A DNA stretch of 20,896 bases from an uncultured Oscillospiraceae bacterium. GTDB lineage: Bacteria; Bacillota; Clostridia; Oscillospirales; Oscillospiraceae. Location of the stretch: the NCBI GenBank assembly GCA_934591725.1, contig CAKTPR010000034.1, positions 1 to 20,896 of the forward strand, written 5' to 3'. Below, in pieces: positions 1 through 9,199 of this stretch; the stretch's first letter is position 1, and each line of letters starts with the position of its first letter. The notes under the pieces are model-generated. The model was not told the origin of the DNA. It saw only the letters and a program-made list of their open reading frames with translations, and did not search any database. The position numbers and the translations under genes were made by a program.

Positions 1-92
1 TATTGGCAAGGGCTTTGAAGCGGCATGGGCGTTTTTCTGCCCGTCAAAACCGTGTGTGTCCTTGTCAATTGATGGTAAAGGAAGACTTTACC
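1..92 (+). promoter_or_regulatory. purB leader, start cut by window edge
   Basis: This is non-coding sequence in front of purB. It holds a weak hairpin (arms 25-30 and 39-44, GGGC/GCCC core) and the AAAGGAAG ribosome binding site just before the start. I see no purine-riboswitch core and no convincing -35/-10 pair, so the promoter or an upstream operon gene may lie outside the window. Confidence 0.4.
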
Positions 93-94
93 AT
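72..94 (+). promoter_or_regulatory. Perfect inverted repeat covering the purB ribosome binding site and start codon
   Basis: ATGGTAAAG (72-80) and CTTTACCAT (86-94) are perfect 9-bp arms around the loop GAAGA. In mRNA the Shine-Dalgarno AAAGGAAG would sit in the left arm and loop, and the first two bases of the ATG (93-95) in the right arm, so the fold would mask initiation. The left arm begins with an in-frame ATG (72) that lacks a Shine-Dalgarno of its own. The structure is seen directly; its regulatory role is inferred. The arm also contains TGATGGTA, which recurs in palindromes at 5401-5420 and 11080-11101. Confidence 0.5.
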
Positions 95-1526
95 GCACGA
101 ATTTTACGAAAACCCCCTCTGCGGCCGCTATGCCGACGAGGAGATGAAGCGCCAGTTTTCGGACGACAACAAGTTCTCCACTTGGCGCAGGCTGTGGCTC
201 GCGCTCGCCGAGAGTGAGCAGGAGCTGGGACTCAATATCAGCGACGAGCAGCTCGATGAGATGCGCGCGCATATTGACGACATTGACTATGCCGCTGCTG
301 CCGCGCATGAGCACGAGGTACGGCACGACGTTATGGCGCACGTGCTGACCTTCGGCGAGTGCTGCCCCAAGGCAAAGCCCATCATCCACCTCGGCGCGAC
401 GAGCTGCTACGTCGGCGATAATACGGACATCATCCGTATGCGCGGCGGGCTGCTCATCATCCGCAAGCTCCTTGTGAACGCCGTCGCGGCGCTGGGCGAG
501 TTTGCAGAGAAGTACAAGTCCCTGCCGACGCTTGCCTATACGCATTTCCAGGCCGCTCAGCCGACGACCGTCGGCAAGCGTGCGTGCCTGTGGATAAACG
601 ACCTGCTGTTTGACATCGAGCAGCTTGACTTCCAGCTTTCGCAGCTGAAGCTTCTGGGCTGCAAGGGCACGACCGGCACCGGCGCAAGCTTCCTTGAGCT
701 GTTCGACGGGGACGCAGAAAAGGTCGAGGAGCTTGAGCGGCGCATCGCAGCGAAGATGGGCTTTGAGGCCTGTCAGGCCGTCAGCGGCCAGACCTACACC
801 CGCAAGGTCGACTTTGCGGTTTTGCAGGTGCTCTCCGGAATTGCGCAGAGCGCGTCGAAGTTTTCGAGCGATATACGCCTCCTGAGCCACCTGAAAGAGG
901 TGGACGAGCCTTTCGAGTCTAAGCAGATCGGCTCCTCGGCAATGGCATATAAGCGCAACCCCATGCGTTCCGAGCGCGTCGCGTCCCTCAGCCGATATGT
1001 TATCTGCGACCTGCAGAACGCCGCCGTCACCGCCTCCGCGCAGTGGTTCGAGCGCACGCTGGACGATTCCGCAAACCGCCGCATCTCCATCCCAGAGGCT
1101 TTCCTCGCGACCGATGCGATACTTAACCTTTACATCAACATCGTCCGCGGCATGAAGGTCTACCCCGCAGTCATCGCAAAGCACCTCAATGAGGAGCTGC
1201 CCTTTATGTCCACGGAGAACATTCTCATGTACTGCGTCAAGAACAAGGGCGGCGACCGTCAGGCGCTGCACGAGGCCATCCGCCGGCATTCCGTCGCCGC
1301 CGCCGAGCAGGTCAAGCTCTACGGGCGCGATAACGATCTGTTAGAGCGCATCAAGGCCGATCCCGCCTTCTCCCTCACAGATGAGGAGATGGCGCAGCTG
1401 ACCGATCCTGCGACCTTCACCGGCATGGCGGAGCGCCAGTGCGAAACGTTCCTGCGCGATACCGTAAAGCCGGTGCTCAAAAAGTATGATTCCAGCCTCG
1501 GCGTCAAGGCCGAAATAAATGTATAA
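93..1526 (+). CDS. purB: Adenylosuccinate lyase
   Basis: This cytoplasmic fumarase-superfamily enzyme cleaves adenylosuccinate to AMP and SAICAR to AICAR, releasing fumarate, in purine synthesis. The protein has 477 residues, a normal length for the longer PurB form. The superfamily signature SSAMAYKRNPMRSER is present near residues 283-297, and GATSCYVGDNTD and AYTHFQAAQPTT carry the usual substrate-site residues. I start at ATG 93 (MHEFYENPLCGRY), 8 nt after AAAGGAAG. The frame stays open upstream to the window edge and has an in-frame ATG at 72, but that codon has no ribosome binding site. The gene is first in a purB-purA-guaA operon, with 22 nt to purA. Confidence 0.96.
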   Translation: MHEFYENPLCGRYADEEMKRQFSDDNKFSTWRRLWLALAESEQELGLNISDEQLDEMRAHIDDIDYAAAAAHEHEVRHDVMAHVLTFGECCPKAKPIIHLGATSCYVGDNTDIIRMRGGLLIIRKLLVNAVAALGEFAEKYKSLPTLAYTHFQAAQPTTVGKRACLWINDLLFDIEQLDFQLSQLKLLGCKGTTGTGASFLELFDGDAEKVEELERRIAAKMGFEACQAVSGQTYTRKVDFAVLQVLSGIAQSASKFSSDIRLLSHLKEVDEPFESKQIGSSAMAYKRNPMRSERVASLSRYVICDLQNAAVTASAQWFERTLDDSANRRISIPEAFLATDAILNLYINIVRGMKVYPAVIAKHLNEELPFMSTENILMYCVKNKGGDRQALHEAIRRHSVAAAEQVKLYGRDNDLLERIKADPAFSLTDEEMAQLTDPATFTGMAERQCETFLRDTVKPVLKKYDSSLGVKAEINV

Positions 1527-1548
1527 AGAAGAAAGAGGAAAAAGCGCT

Positions 1549-2826
1549 ATGTTGACTTCTATTGTTGGTACTAACTGGGGCGATGAGGGCAAGGGCCGCA
1601 TGGTCGACCTGCTCAGCAAGAACTATGACATCGTCGTCCGCTATCAGGGCGGCAACAACGCCGGCCACACCGTCATCAATGAAAAGGGCAAATTTATCAT
1701 GAACCTCATGCCATCCGGCATCCTGCGCGATGAGACCGTCAACGTTCTCGGCCCCGGCATCGTCATCGATCTTGAGCATCTCTTCGGCGAGGCGATGAAG
1801 CTGCGCGAAGCTGGCATCGAGATAAGCCCCGACCATCTCAAGATCAGCGACCGCGCCACCATCTGCATGCCCTACCACAAGCTGCTCGACGGCCTTGAGG
1901 AGGACAGACTCGGCGACAAGAAGTTCGGCTCCACCCGCCGCGGCATTTCCCCCGTCTATGCCGACAAGTACATGAAGAAGACCATCCGCATGGGCGACCT
2001 GCTGCATTGGGACACCCTGCGCGACAGGCTCGAAGGCATCGTCGAGTGGAAGAACCTGACCGTCGAAAAGGGCTACGGCCATGAGGCGATCAAGGTCGAG
2101 GACATGATGATGTGGCTTGAGGAGTACGGCAAGTTCTTCACTCCCTATATCTGCAACACGACCGAATATCTCAGCAACGCGATAAAGTCCGGCAAGTCCG
2201 TGATCTTTGAAGCCCAGCTCGGCGCGCTGCGCGATATCGACTTCGGCATCTACCCCTACACCTCCGCTTCCACCACTCTCGCGGCCTACGCCCCCATCGG
2301 CGCGGGCATCCCGTTTGCGAAGCTCGATGAGAGCATCGGCATTATGAAGGCATATTCCAGCTGCGTCGGCGAAGGCCCCTTCACCTGCGAGCTCTTCGGC
2401 GCCGAGGGCGACAGCCTGCGCGAAGCCGGCGGCGAGTACGGCGCTGCGACCGGCCGTCCCAGACGTGTCGGCGGCTTTGACGTCGTCGCTTCCCGCTACG
2501 GTGCACTTGTTCAGGGCTGCACCTACATCGCCCTGACGAAGCTCGACGTCCTCTCCTACCTCAAGCAGATCCCCGTCTGCGTCGCTTATGAGCTTGACGG
2601 CAAGCGCATTGATTACTTCCCCTCCGACATTGATGAGCTCGAAGCCGCAAAGCCTGTGTACGAGTACCTGCCCGGCTTCAACTGCGACATCAGCAATTGC
2701 CGCAGCGTCGGGGATCTGCCGAAAGAGGCGCTCGACTATATCCGTTATATCGAGAAGGCTGTCAACTGCCCGATAAAGTACGTCTCTGTCGGCGCAGAGC
2801 GCGAAGCCTACATCAAAATGTTCTGA
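1549..2826 (+). CDS. purA: Adenylosuccinate synthetase (divergent subgroup)
   Basis: PurA joins IMP and aspartate using GTP to make adenylosuccinate, the substrate of the neighbouring PurB. The protein has 425 residues. The GTP/IMP loop GTNWGDEGKGR starts about residue 7, NNAGHT supplies the catalytic His, and TGRPRRVGGFD and VSVGAEREAYI match late family motifs. Two normally strict motifs differ: the usual GTTGRGIGP is GSTRRGISP, and the usual EGAQG is EAQLGA. It is therefore a divergent but apparently intact member. I use ATG 1549 behind AGAGGAAAA. An in-frame ATG at 1519 overlaps the purB stop and would add ten residues not expected in the family. The gap to guaA is 22 nt. Confidence 0.94.
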   Translation: MLTSIVGTNWGDEGKGRMVDLLSKNYDIVVRYQGGNNAGHTVINEKGKFIMNLMPSGILRDETVNVLGPGIVIDLEHLFGEAMKLREAGIEISPDHLKISDRATICMPYHKLLDGLEEDRLGDKKFGSTRRGISPVYADKYMKKTIRMGDLLHWDTLRDRLEGIVEWKNLTVEKGYGHEAIKVEDMMMWLEEYGKFFTPYICNTTEYLSNAIKSGKSVIFEAQLGALRDIDFGIYPYTSASTTLAAYAPIGAGIPFAKLDESIGIMKAYSSCVGEGPFTCELFGAEGDSLREAGGEYGAATGRPRRVGGFDVVASRYGALVQGCTYIALTKLDVLSYLKQIPVCVAYELDGKRIDYFPSDIDELEAAKPVYEYLPGFNCDISNCRSVGDLPKEALDYIRYIEKAVNCPIKYVSVGAEREAYIKMF

Positions 2827-2848
2827 GAAAAAGCGAGAGGAAAGCCGT

Positions 2849-4390
<1,542 letters not shown>

Positions 4391-4395
4391 GCCCC

Positions 4396-4430
4396 AAGGC
4401 CTTATCCGTCGGATAAGGCCTTGCTTTATT
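4396..4430 (+). terminator. Intrinsic terminator of the pur operon
   Basis: AAGGCCTTATCC (4396-4407) and GGATAAGGCCTT (4411-4422) form a perfect 12-bp stem with loop GTC, followed by GCTTTATT. It starts 6 nt after the guaA stop codon. Confidence 0.9.
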
Positions 4431-4450
4431 CACGATTTCAGTATTATAAT
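4421..4450 (+). promoter_or_regulatory. Possible sigma-A promoter for the reductase relic and decarboxylase-cupin gene
   Basis: A perfect TATAAT lies at 4445-4450, preceded at 18 bp by TTGCTT (4421-4426), a weak -35 match. A second -10-like TATAAC lies at 4453-4458. The position just after the guaA terminator fits a new transcription unit. Confidence 0.4.
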
Positions 4451-4482
4451 TATATAACATTCTCACGAAAGGACTGTCTGAC

Positions 4483-4621
4483 ATATCAAAAAAGGTTCTG
4501 ATAATCTCCTCCAGCCTGCGCGGCGGGAGCAATTCCGAGTGCCTCGCCAGGGAGTGTGAGCGCGGCACCCAAGCACGCCGACGTGATGCGCAAGGCATAC
4601 GAGCTTGGAAACAAACTGTAA
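4483..4621 (+). pseudogene. Relic of a flavodoxin-like NADPH-dependent FMN reductase gene
   Basis: Two pieces of one gene survive in different frames. From 4483 the sequence reads ISKKVLIISSSLRGGSNSEC, the first beta strand and FMN phosphate loop of the NADPH-dependent FMN reductase/flavodoxin family. Its expected ATG has become ATA, although AAAGGA still lies upstream at about 4468-4473. From about 4562, in the +1-shifted frame, it reads AAPKHADVMRKAYELGNKL and stops at 4619-4621, which resembles the C-terminal helix of the same family. The roughly 150 central codons expected of a 180-200-residue protein are gone. This suggests an internal deletion plus start loss. The ancestral gene probably preceded the decarboxylase-cupin gene in an operon. 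Frames and residues are seen directly; the family name rests on the N-terminal motif and end helix only. Confidence 0.72.
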
Positions 4622-4640
4622 TATCAGGAGGTAAACTACA

Positions 4641-5414
4641 ATGGCGAAAATAGTACAGACGGCAGGCAGGAACGCTCTCGGCGAGTTCGCCCCGGAGTTT
4701 GCGCACTACAATGACGATGTTCTATTCGGCGAGAACTGGAACAATCAGGATATCGACGTAAAGACGCGCAGCATCATCACGGTCGTCGCGCTCATGGCGC
4801 AGGGCATCACCGACTCCTCCCTCAAGTTCCATCTCCAGAACGCTAAGGCGCATGGCGTCACGCAGAAGGAGATCGCCGCGATCATCACTCACGCAGCGTT
4901 CTACGCCGGCTGGCCGAAGGGCTGGGCGGTCTTCAACCTCGCGAAAGAGGTATGGGAGCCGGGTGAGGGCGATCTTCCCTACGAGGACGAGGCCATGCGC
5001 GCGCACGCAAAGTCTATGGTCTTCCCGATCGGTCAGCCCAACACCGCTTTTGCGCAGTACTTCATCGGCAACAGCTATCTTGCTCCCGTCTCCACCTCGC
5101 AGGTCGGCATCTTCAACGTGACCTTTGAGCCGGGCTGCCGCAACAACTGGCATATCCACCACGCCAAGCAGGGCGGCGGACAGATCCTTGTCTGCGTCGC
5201 AGGCCGCGGCTACTATCAGGAAGGGGGCAAGGACGCCGTCGAAATGAAGCCGGGCGACGTGGTCAACATCCCCGTCGGCGTCAAGCACTGGCACGGCGCC
5301 GCGCCCGACAGCTGGTTCAGCCACCTCGCCGTTGAAGTTCCCGGAGTCGAGGGTTCCAACGAATGGCTTGAGCCCGTCGGCGACGATGTATACGGCAAGC
5401 TTACCATCAACTGA
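4641..5414 (+). CDS. Carboxymuconolactone decarboxylase domain-cupin domain fusion protein
   Basis: The 257-residue cytoplasmic protein has two parts. Residues about 15-110 form a carboxymuconolactone decarboxylase (AhpD-like) helical domain, with DVKTRSIITVVALMAQG and IITHAAFYAGWPKGW. That family includes decarboxylases and peroxidase-like enzymes, but no CxxC pair is visible, which argues against AhpD-type peroxidase activity. Residues about 140-245 form a cupin with metal ligands in NNWHIHH and PVGVKHWHG; the usual acidic ligand after the HxH pair is not obvious. Such fusions are often found beside flavin reductases, which fits the relic just upstream. The start ATG follows AGGAGGT at 4626-4632. 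The physiological substrate is unknown. Confidence 0.88.
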   Translation: MAKIVQTAGRNALGEFAPEFAHYNDDVLFGENWNNQDIDVKTRSIITVVALMAQGITDSSLKFHLQNAKAHGVTQKEIAAIITHAAFYAGWPKGWAVFNLAKEVWEPGEGDLPYEDEAMRAHAKSMVFPIGQPNTAFAQYFIGNSYLAPVSTSQVGIFNVTFEPGCRNNWHIHHAKQGGGQILVCVAGRGYYQEGGKDAVEMKPGDVVNIPVGVKHWHGAAPDSWFSHLAVEVPGVEGSNEWLEPVGDDVYGKLTIN

Positions 5415-5420
5415 TGGTAA
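5401..5420. promoter_or_regulatory. Palindrome overlapping the decarboxylase-cupin stop codon
   Basis: TTACCATCA (5401-5409) and TGATGGTAA (5412-5420) are perfect 9-bp arms separated by 2 bp. The TGA stop codon lies in the right arm. The stem is AT-rich with no direct T-run, so it is a poor terminator. It shares half-site TACCATCA/TGATGGTA with the palindrome at 11080-11101 and may be an operator 78 bp before the second GMP synthetase gene. Confidence 0.4.
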
Positions 5421-5497
5421 ATAAAGCTTTTCAAACGCGCGGGAATATGATATGCTTTCAAGGCTAAGTACAATACACCTATATGTGGAGGTAAATT

Positions 5498-6481
5498 ATG
5501 AGTCTTGACAGACGTCCCGATTCCATGGAAAGGATCACCACTTCTGAGCAGGCACAGGCCTTTATCGACGAACAGCTCAAAGAGCTTCGCGAGCAGATAG
5601 GCGACAAGAAAGTTCTCCTCGCCCTCTCCGGCGGCGTTGACTCCTCCGTCGTTGCAGCGCTGCTCATCAAGGCCATCGGCAAGCAGCTCGTCTGCGTCCA
5701 CGTCAACCACGGTCTCCTGCGCAAGGGCGAGCCTGAGCAGGTCATCGAGGTCTTCCGCAACCAGATGAACGCGAACCTCATCTATGTCGACGCAACCGAC
5801 CGCTTTCTTGATAAGCTCGCCGGAGTCACCGATCCTGAGCAGAAGCGCAAGATCATCGGCAACGAGTTCATCGAGGTCTTTGCCGAGGAAGCGCGCAAGC
5901 TCGACGGCATAGAGTTTCTCGCACAGGGCACGATCTGGCCCGACATTCTCGAAAGCGAGCGCGGCATCAAGGCGCACCACAACGCTGGCGGGCTCCCGGA
6001 GGATATGCAGTTCAAGCTCGTCGAGCCGGTGAAGATCCTCTTCAAGGATGAAGTGCGCATCGTCGGCAAGCAGCTCGGCCTGCCCGACGGCATGGTGTTC
6101 CGTCAGCCGTTCCCCGGCCCCGGTCTCGGCGTCCGCTGCCCCGGCGCCATCACGCGCGACCGTCTCGAAGCCGTCCGCGAGTCCGACGCGATACTCCGCG
6201 AGGAGTTTGCAAAGCACGGCCTTGAGGGCAAGGTCTGGCAGTATTTCACCGTCGTGCCCGACTTCAAGTCCACCGGCGTGAAGAACGGCCAGCGTGCATT
6301 CGAGTGGTCGGTCATCATCCGCGCCGTGAACACTACCGACGCCATGAGCGCCACCGTCGAGAACATCCCGTTCGACCTCATGTGCCACCTCGTACACCGC
6401 ATCACCCATGAGGTGCCGGGCGTGAACCGCGTCCTGTACGACTTTACCCCGAAGCCCACCGGCACGATAGAATTCGAATAA
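5498..6481 (+). CDS. Stand-alone GMP synthetase ATP-pyrophosphatase subunit (no glutaminase domain)
   Basis: The 327-residue protein aligns with the last two domains of GuaA. It has PP-loop SGGVDSS at 44-50, HNAGGLPEDM, the QPFPGPGLGVR signature and C-terminus GTIEFE. About 35 unrelated residues replace the glutaminase domain, so this is not a truncation within the window. This two-domain form resembles the archaeal GMP synthase B subunit, which works with a separate glutaminase subunit. Alone it would use free ammonia. The ATG follows GTGGAGGT. A TACAAT box at 5469-5474 could be its -10 element, but no good -35 is seen. It coexists with the full-length guaA at 2849-4390, so it is either a redundant or specialised isozyme, or it acts on another nucleotide. 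Confidence 0.88.
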   Translation: MSLDRRPDSMERITTSEQAQAFIDEQLKELREQIGDKKVLLALSGGVDSSVVAALLIKAIGKQLVCVHVNHGLLRKGEPEQVIEVFRNQMNANLIYVDATDRFLDKLAGVTDPEQKRKIIGNEFIEVFAEEARKLDGIEFLAQGTIWPDILESERGIKAHHNAGGLPEDMQFKLVEPVKILFKDEVRIVGKQLGLPDGMVFRQPFPGPGLGVRCPGAITRDRLEAVRESDAILREEFAKHGLEGKVWQYFTVVPDFKSTGVKNGQRAFEWSVIIRAVNTTDAMSATVENIPFDLMCHLVHRITHEVPGVNRVLYDFTPKPTGTIEFE

Positions 6482-6490
6482 GCATTGTAA

Positions 6491-6517
6491 CGCCGCAGAT
6501 GCATCGCATCTGCGGCG
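6491..6517 (+). terminator. Hairpin after the second GMP synthetase gene
   Basis: CGCCGCAGATGC (6491-6502) and GCATCTGCGGCG (6506-6517) pair perfectly around ATC, 9 nt after the stop codon. The downstream T-tract is poor (TCTATTCTTGCATTTT), so termination may be partial. Confidence 0.7.
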
Positions 6518-6817
6518 GCGTCTATTCTTGCATTTTCGTCATATGTAACATATTCGCGTCCGGGTTTTGGGCAAAAAGCATAAATAACATGCAAATTTAA
6601 TTTTCACCGCCGCGCGCATTCTGTGATACTGCCAATTGAAACCAGCGGCATTTCTTGATATTATGTGCTCGCATAGAGGGCAAATAGAAATCCTCGCTGT
6701 TTCTTTTGCGGCGGCCGCGGATGGCTATGTATAATCGATGTCGGCTGCCGAAAAATAATAGAAAAAGGCATTCCCTCTGCGCAGCGTTTCCCATAAAATT
6801 TTTAAGGAGGTACAGTA
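6518..6817 (+). promoter_or_regulatory. Non-coding leader and promoter region of xfp
   Basis: These 300 bases hold no credible gene. TTGCGG (6706-6711) and a perfect TATAAT (6730-6735), 18 bp apart, are the best sigma-A promoter and would give a leader of about 75 nt. The ribosome binding site AAGGAGG sits just before the start. I recognise no known riboswitch. The AT-rich stretch 6540-6600 could hold further regulatory sites. Confidence 0.5.
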
Positions 6818-9184
6818 ATGGACGAAAGAAAAACCGCCCCGGCAACTGAACAGGAGCTTGCCACCATGGACGCGTATTGGCGCGCCGCAAACTACCTGTC
6901 CGCCTGCCAGCTCTATCTGCTGGATGACCCGCTTCTCCAGAAGCCGCTCACCGAGGAGAGCATCAAGAAAAAGATCGTCGGCCACTGGGGCACCGTTCCC
7001 GGCCAGAACTTCATTTACACTCACCTCAACCGCGTTATAAAGAAATACGACCTCGACATGATCTATGTCTCCGGGCCGGGTCACGGCGGCAACGCCATGG
7101 TCGCGCAGGACTGGCTCGACGGCAGCTATCAGGAGGTCTACCCCAACATCTCCCGCGACAAGGAAGGCATGCAGAAGCTCTTCAAGCAGTTCTCCTTCCC
7201 TGGCGGCATCCCGTCCCACGTCGCGCCTGAGACTCCGGGCTCGATCAACGAGGGCGGCGAGCTCGGCTATTCGCTCGCGCACTCCTTCGGTGCAGTCACC
7301 GATAACCCCGGTCTGATCGCCGCCTGTGTCGTGGGCGACGGCGAAGCCGAGACCGGCCCGCTCGCCACCTCCTGGCACCTCAATAAGTTCATCAACGCCA
7401 AGACCGACGGCGCGGTGCTCCCGATCCTGCACCTCAACGGCTATAAGATCGCGAACCCCACGCTCTTCGCCCGCATCTCCCATGAGGAGCTTGAAGACTT
7501 CTTCCGCGGCTGCGGCTGGGAGCCGCACTTCGTCGAGGGTAAAGACCCCGCCGTCATGCACCGTCTCATGGCCGACACGCTCGATGAGTGCATCGAAGAG
7601 ATACTCGCCTTCCAGAAGGAAGCGCGTGAGAACGGCAGCACCGTCCGCCCGCGCTGGCCGATGATCGTCCTGCGCAGCCCGAAGGGCTGGACTGGCCCGG
7701 CATATGTCGACGGTCTCAAGGTCGAGGACTACTGGCGTGCGCATCAGGTGCCCATCCAGCCCGACTCCCCTGAGCATATCCGCCAGATCGAAGAATGGCT
7801 GAAGTCCTACCATCCTGAGGAGCTGTTCGACGCCAACGGCGTACCCGTGCAGGAGCTGCTCGACTTCCCGCCCAAGGGCACGCGCCGCATGGGTGCGAAC
7901 CCGCACGCCAACGGCGGCCTACTGCTGAAGGATCTGCGCATGCCGGACTTCCGCGAGTACGGCGTGGACGTCACCTACCCCGGCGCAGTCGAGGCGCAGG
8001 ACATGGCCGTGCTCGGCACCTTTGTGCGCGATATCTATAAGCTCAATGAAAAGGAGCGCAGCTTCCGCTCCTTCGGCCCGGACGAAACTACCTCCAACCG
8101 TCTCTCTGCGGTCTTTGAGGAGACCGACAGAGCATGGGACGGCGAAGCCTACGACACCGACGACCATCTCGCCCCCGACGGCAGAGTCATGGACTCCATG
8201 CTCTCCGAGCACGTCTGCGAGGGTCTGCTCGAAGGCTACCTGCTGACCGGCCGCCACGGCTTCTTCAACAGCTACGAGGCCTTCATCCGCATCGTCGACT
8301 CCATGTTCTCCCAGCACGCCAAGTGGCTCAAGGTCTGCAACCAGCTGCCCTGGCGTCAGAAGATCGCGTCGCTCAACTACGTGCTCGCATCGAACGTATG
8401 GCAGCAGGATCACAACGGCTTCACGCATCAGGATCCCGGCTTCCTCGATCATGTCGCGAACAAGAAGGCCGACGTCGTCCGCCTCTACCTGCCCCCAGAT
8501 GCAAACTGCCTGCTCAGCTGCTTTGACCACTGCATCCGCTCCAGAAACTATGTCAACGTGATCGTCGCCTCCAAGCACCCGCGTCCCCAGTGGCTGACCA
8601 TGGAGCAGGCCGTCAAGCACTGCACTCAGGGCATCGGCATCTGGCAGTGGGCGTCCACCGACAAGGGCGAGGAGCCTGACATCGTCATGGCCTGCTGCGG
8701 CGATACCCCGACGCTTGAGACTCTCGCCGCCGTCACAATACTGCGCGAGGCCTTCCCGGAGCTGCGCATCCGCGTCGTCAACGTCGTCGACCTCATGCGT
8801 CTGCAGAGCAACGAGCAGCACCCGCACGGTCTGTCTCAGGTCGAGTACGACTCGCTCTTCACCAAGGATAAGCCCATCATCTTCGCTTTCCACGGCTATC
8901 CCAGCCTGATCCACGAGATGACCTACAAGCGCCACAACAAGAACATCCACGTGCGCGGCTACATCGAAGAGGGCACGATCACCACGCCCTTTGATATGCG
9001 CGTGCTCAACCGCCTTGACCGCTTCGATCTCGTCATGTCCGCGGTGTATAACCTGCCGCAGCTCGGCAACCGCGGCGCATACCTCATCCAGCAGATGAAG
9101 GATAAGCTCATCGAGCACAAGCAGTATATCGCGGAGTACGGTCTCGACCTGCCCGAAGTCGCCGAATGGAAATGGAGCGACTAA
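6818..9184 (+). CDS. xfp: Xylulose-5-phosphate/fructose-6-phosphate phosphoketolase
   Basis: This thiamine-diphosphate enzyme splits xylulose 5-phosphate (and often fructose 6-phosphate) with phosphate into acetyl phosphate and glyceraldehyde 3-phosphate (or erythrose 4-phosphate). That gives an ATP-yielding bypass of glycolysis in the cytoplasm. The 788 residues match the usual family length of about 790-800. Visible motifs include GHWGTVPGQNFIYTHLNR, VSGPGHGGNAMVAQ, SFPGGIPSHVAPETPGSINE and the ThDP/Mg site GDGEAETGPLATSWH near residue 172. HLNGYKIANPT follows it. The middle domain has EAFIRIVDSMFSQHAKWLK, and the C-terminal domain ends in VAEWKWSD. It appears monocistronic, with an AAGGAGG site before the ATG and a hairpin cluster after it. 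I cannot tell substrate preference from the sequence. Confidence 0.97.
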   Translation: MDERKTAPATEQELATMDAYWRAANYLSACQLYLLDDPLLQKPLTEESIKKKIVGHWGTVPGQNFIYTHLNRVIKKYDLDMIYVSGPGHGGNAMVAQDWLDGSYQEVYPNISRDKEGMQKLFKQFSFPGGIPSHVAPETPGSINEGGELGYSLAHSFGAVTDNPGLIAACVVGDGEAETGPLATSWHLNKFINAKTDGAVLPILHLNGYKIANPTLFARISHEELEDFFRGCGWEPHFVEGKDPAVMHRLMADTLDECIEEILAFQKEARENGSTVRPRWPMIVLRSPKGWTGPAYVDGLKVEDYWRAHQVPIQPDSPEHIRQIEEWLKSYHPEELFDANGVPVQELLDFPPKGTRRMGANPHANGGLLLKDLRMPDFREYGVDVTYPGAVEAQDMAVLGTFVRDIYKLNEKERSFRSFGPDETTSNRLSAVFEETDRAWDGEAYDTDDHLAPDGRVMDSMLSEHVCEGLLEGYLLTGRHGFFNSYEAFIRIVDSMFSQHAKWLKVCNQLPWRQKIASLNYVLASNVWQQDHNGFTHQDPGFLDHVANKKADVVRLYLPPDANCLLSCFDHCIRSRNYVNVIVASKHPRPQWLTMEQAVKHCTQGIGIWQWASTDKGEEPDIVMACCGDTPTLETLAAVTILREAFPELRIRVVNVVDLMRLQSNEQHPHGLSQVEYDSLFTKDKPIIFAFHGYPSLIHEMTYKRHNKNIHVRGYIEEGTITTPFDMRVLNRLDRFDLVMSAVYNLPQLGNRGAYLIQQMKDKLIEHKQYIAEYGLDLPEVAEWKWSD

Positions 9185-9199
9185 GCTAATAACCGTACT

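Noticed and set aside
1..92. Purine riboswitch before purB
   Set aside because: The conserved junction and loop sequences are not present in the visible leader.
5401..5420. Terminator of the decarboxylase-cupin gene
   Set aside because: The stem is AT-rich and lacks an immediate T-run; it fits a protein-binding palindrome better.
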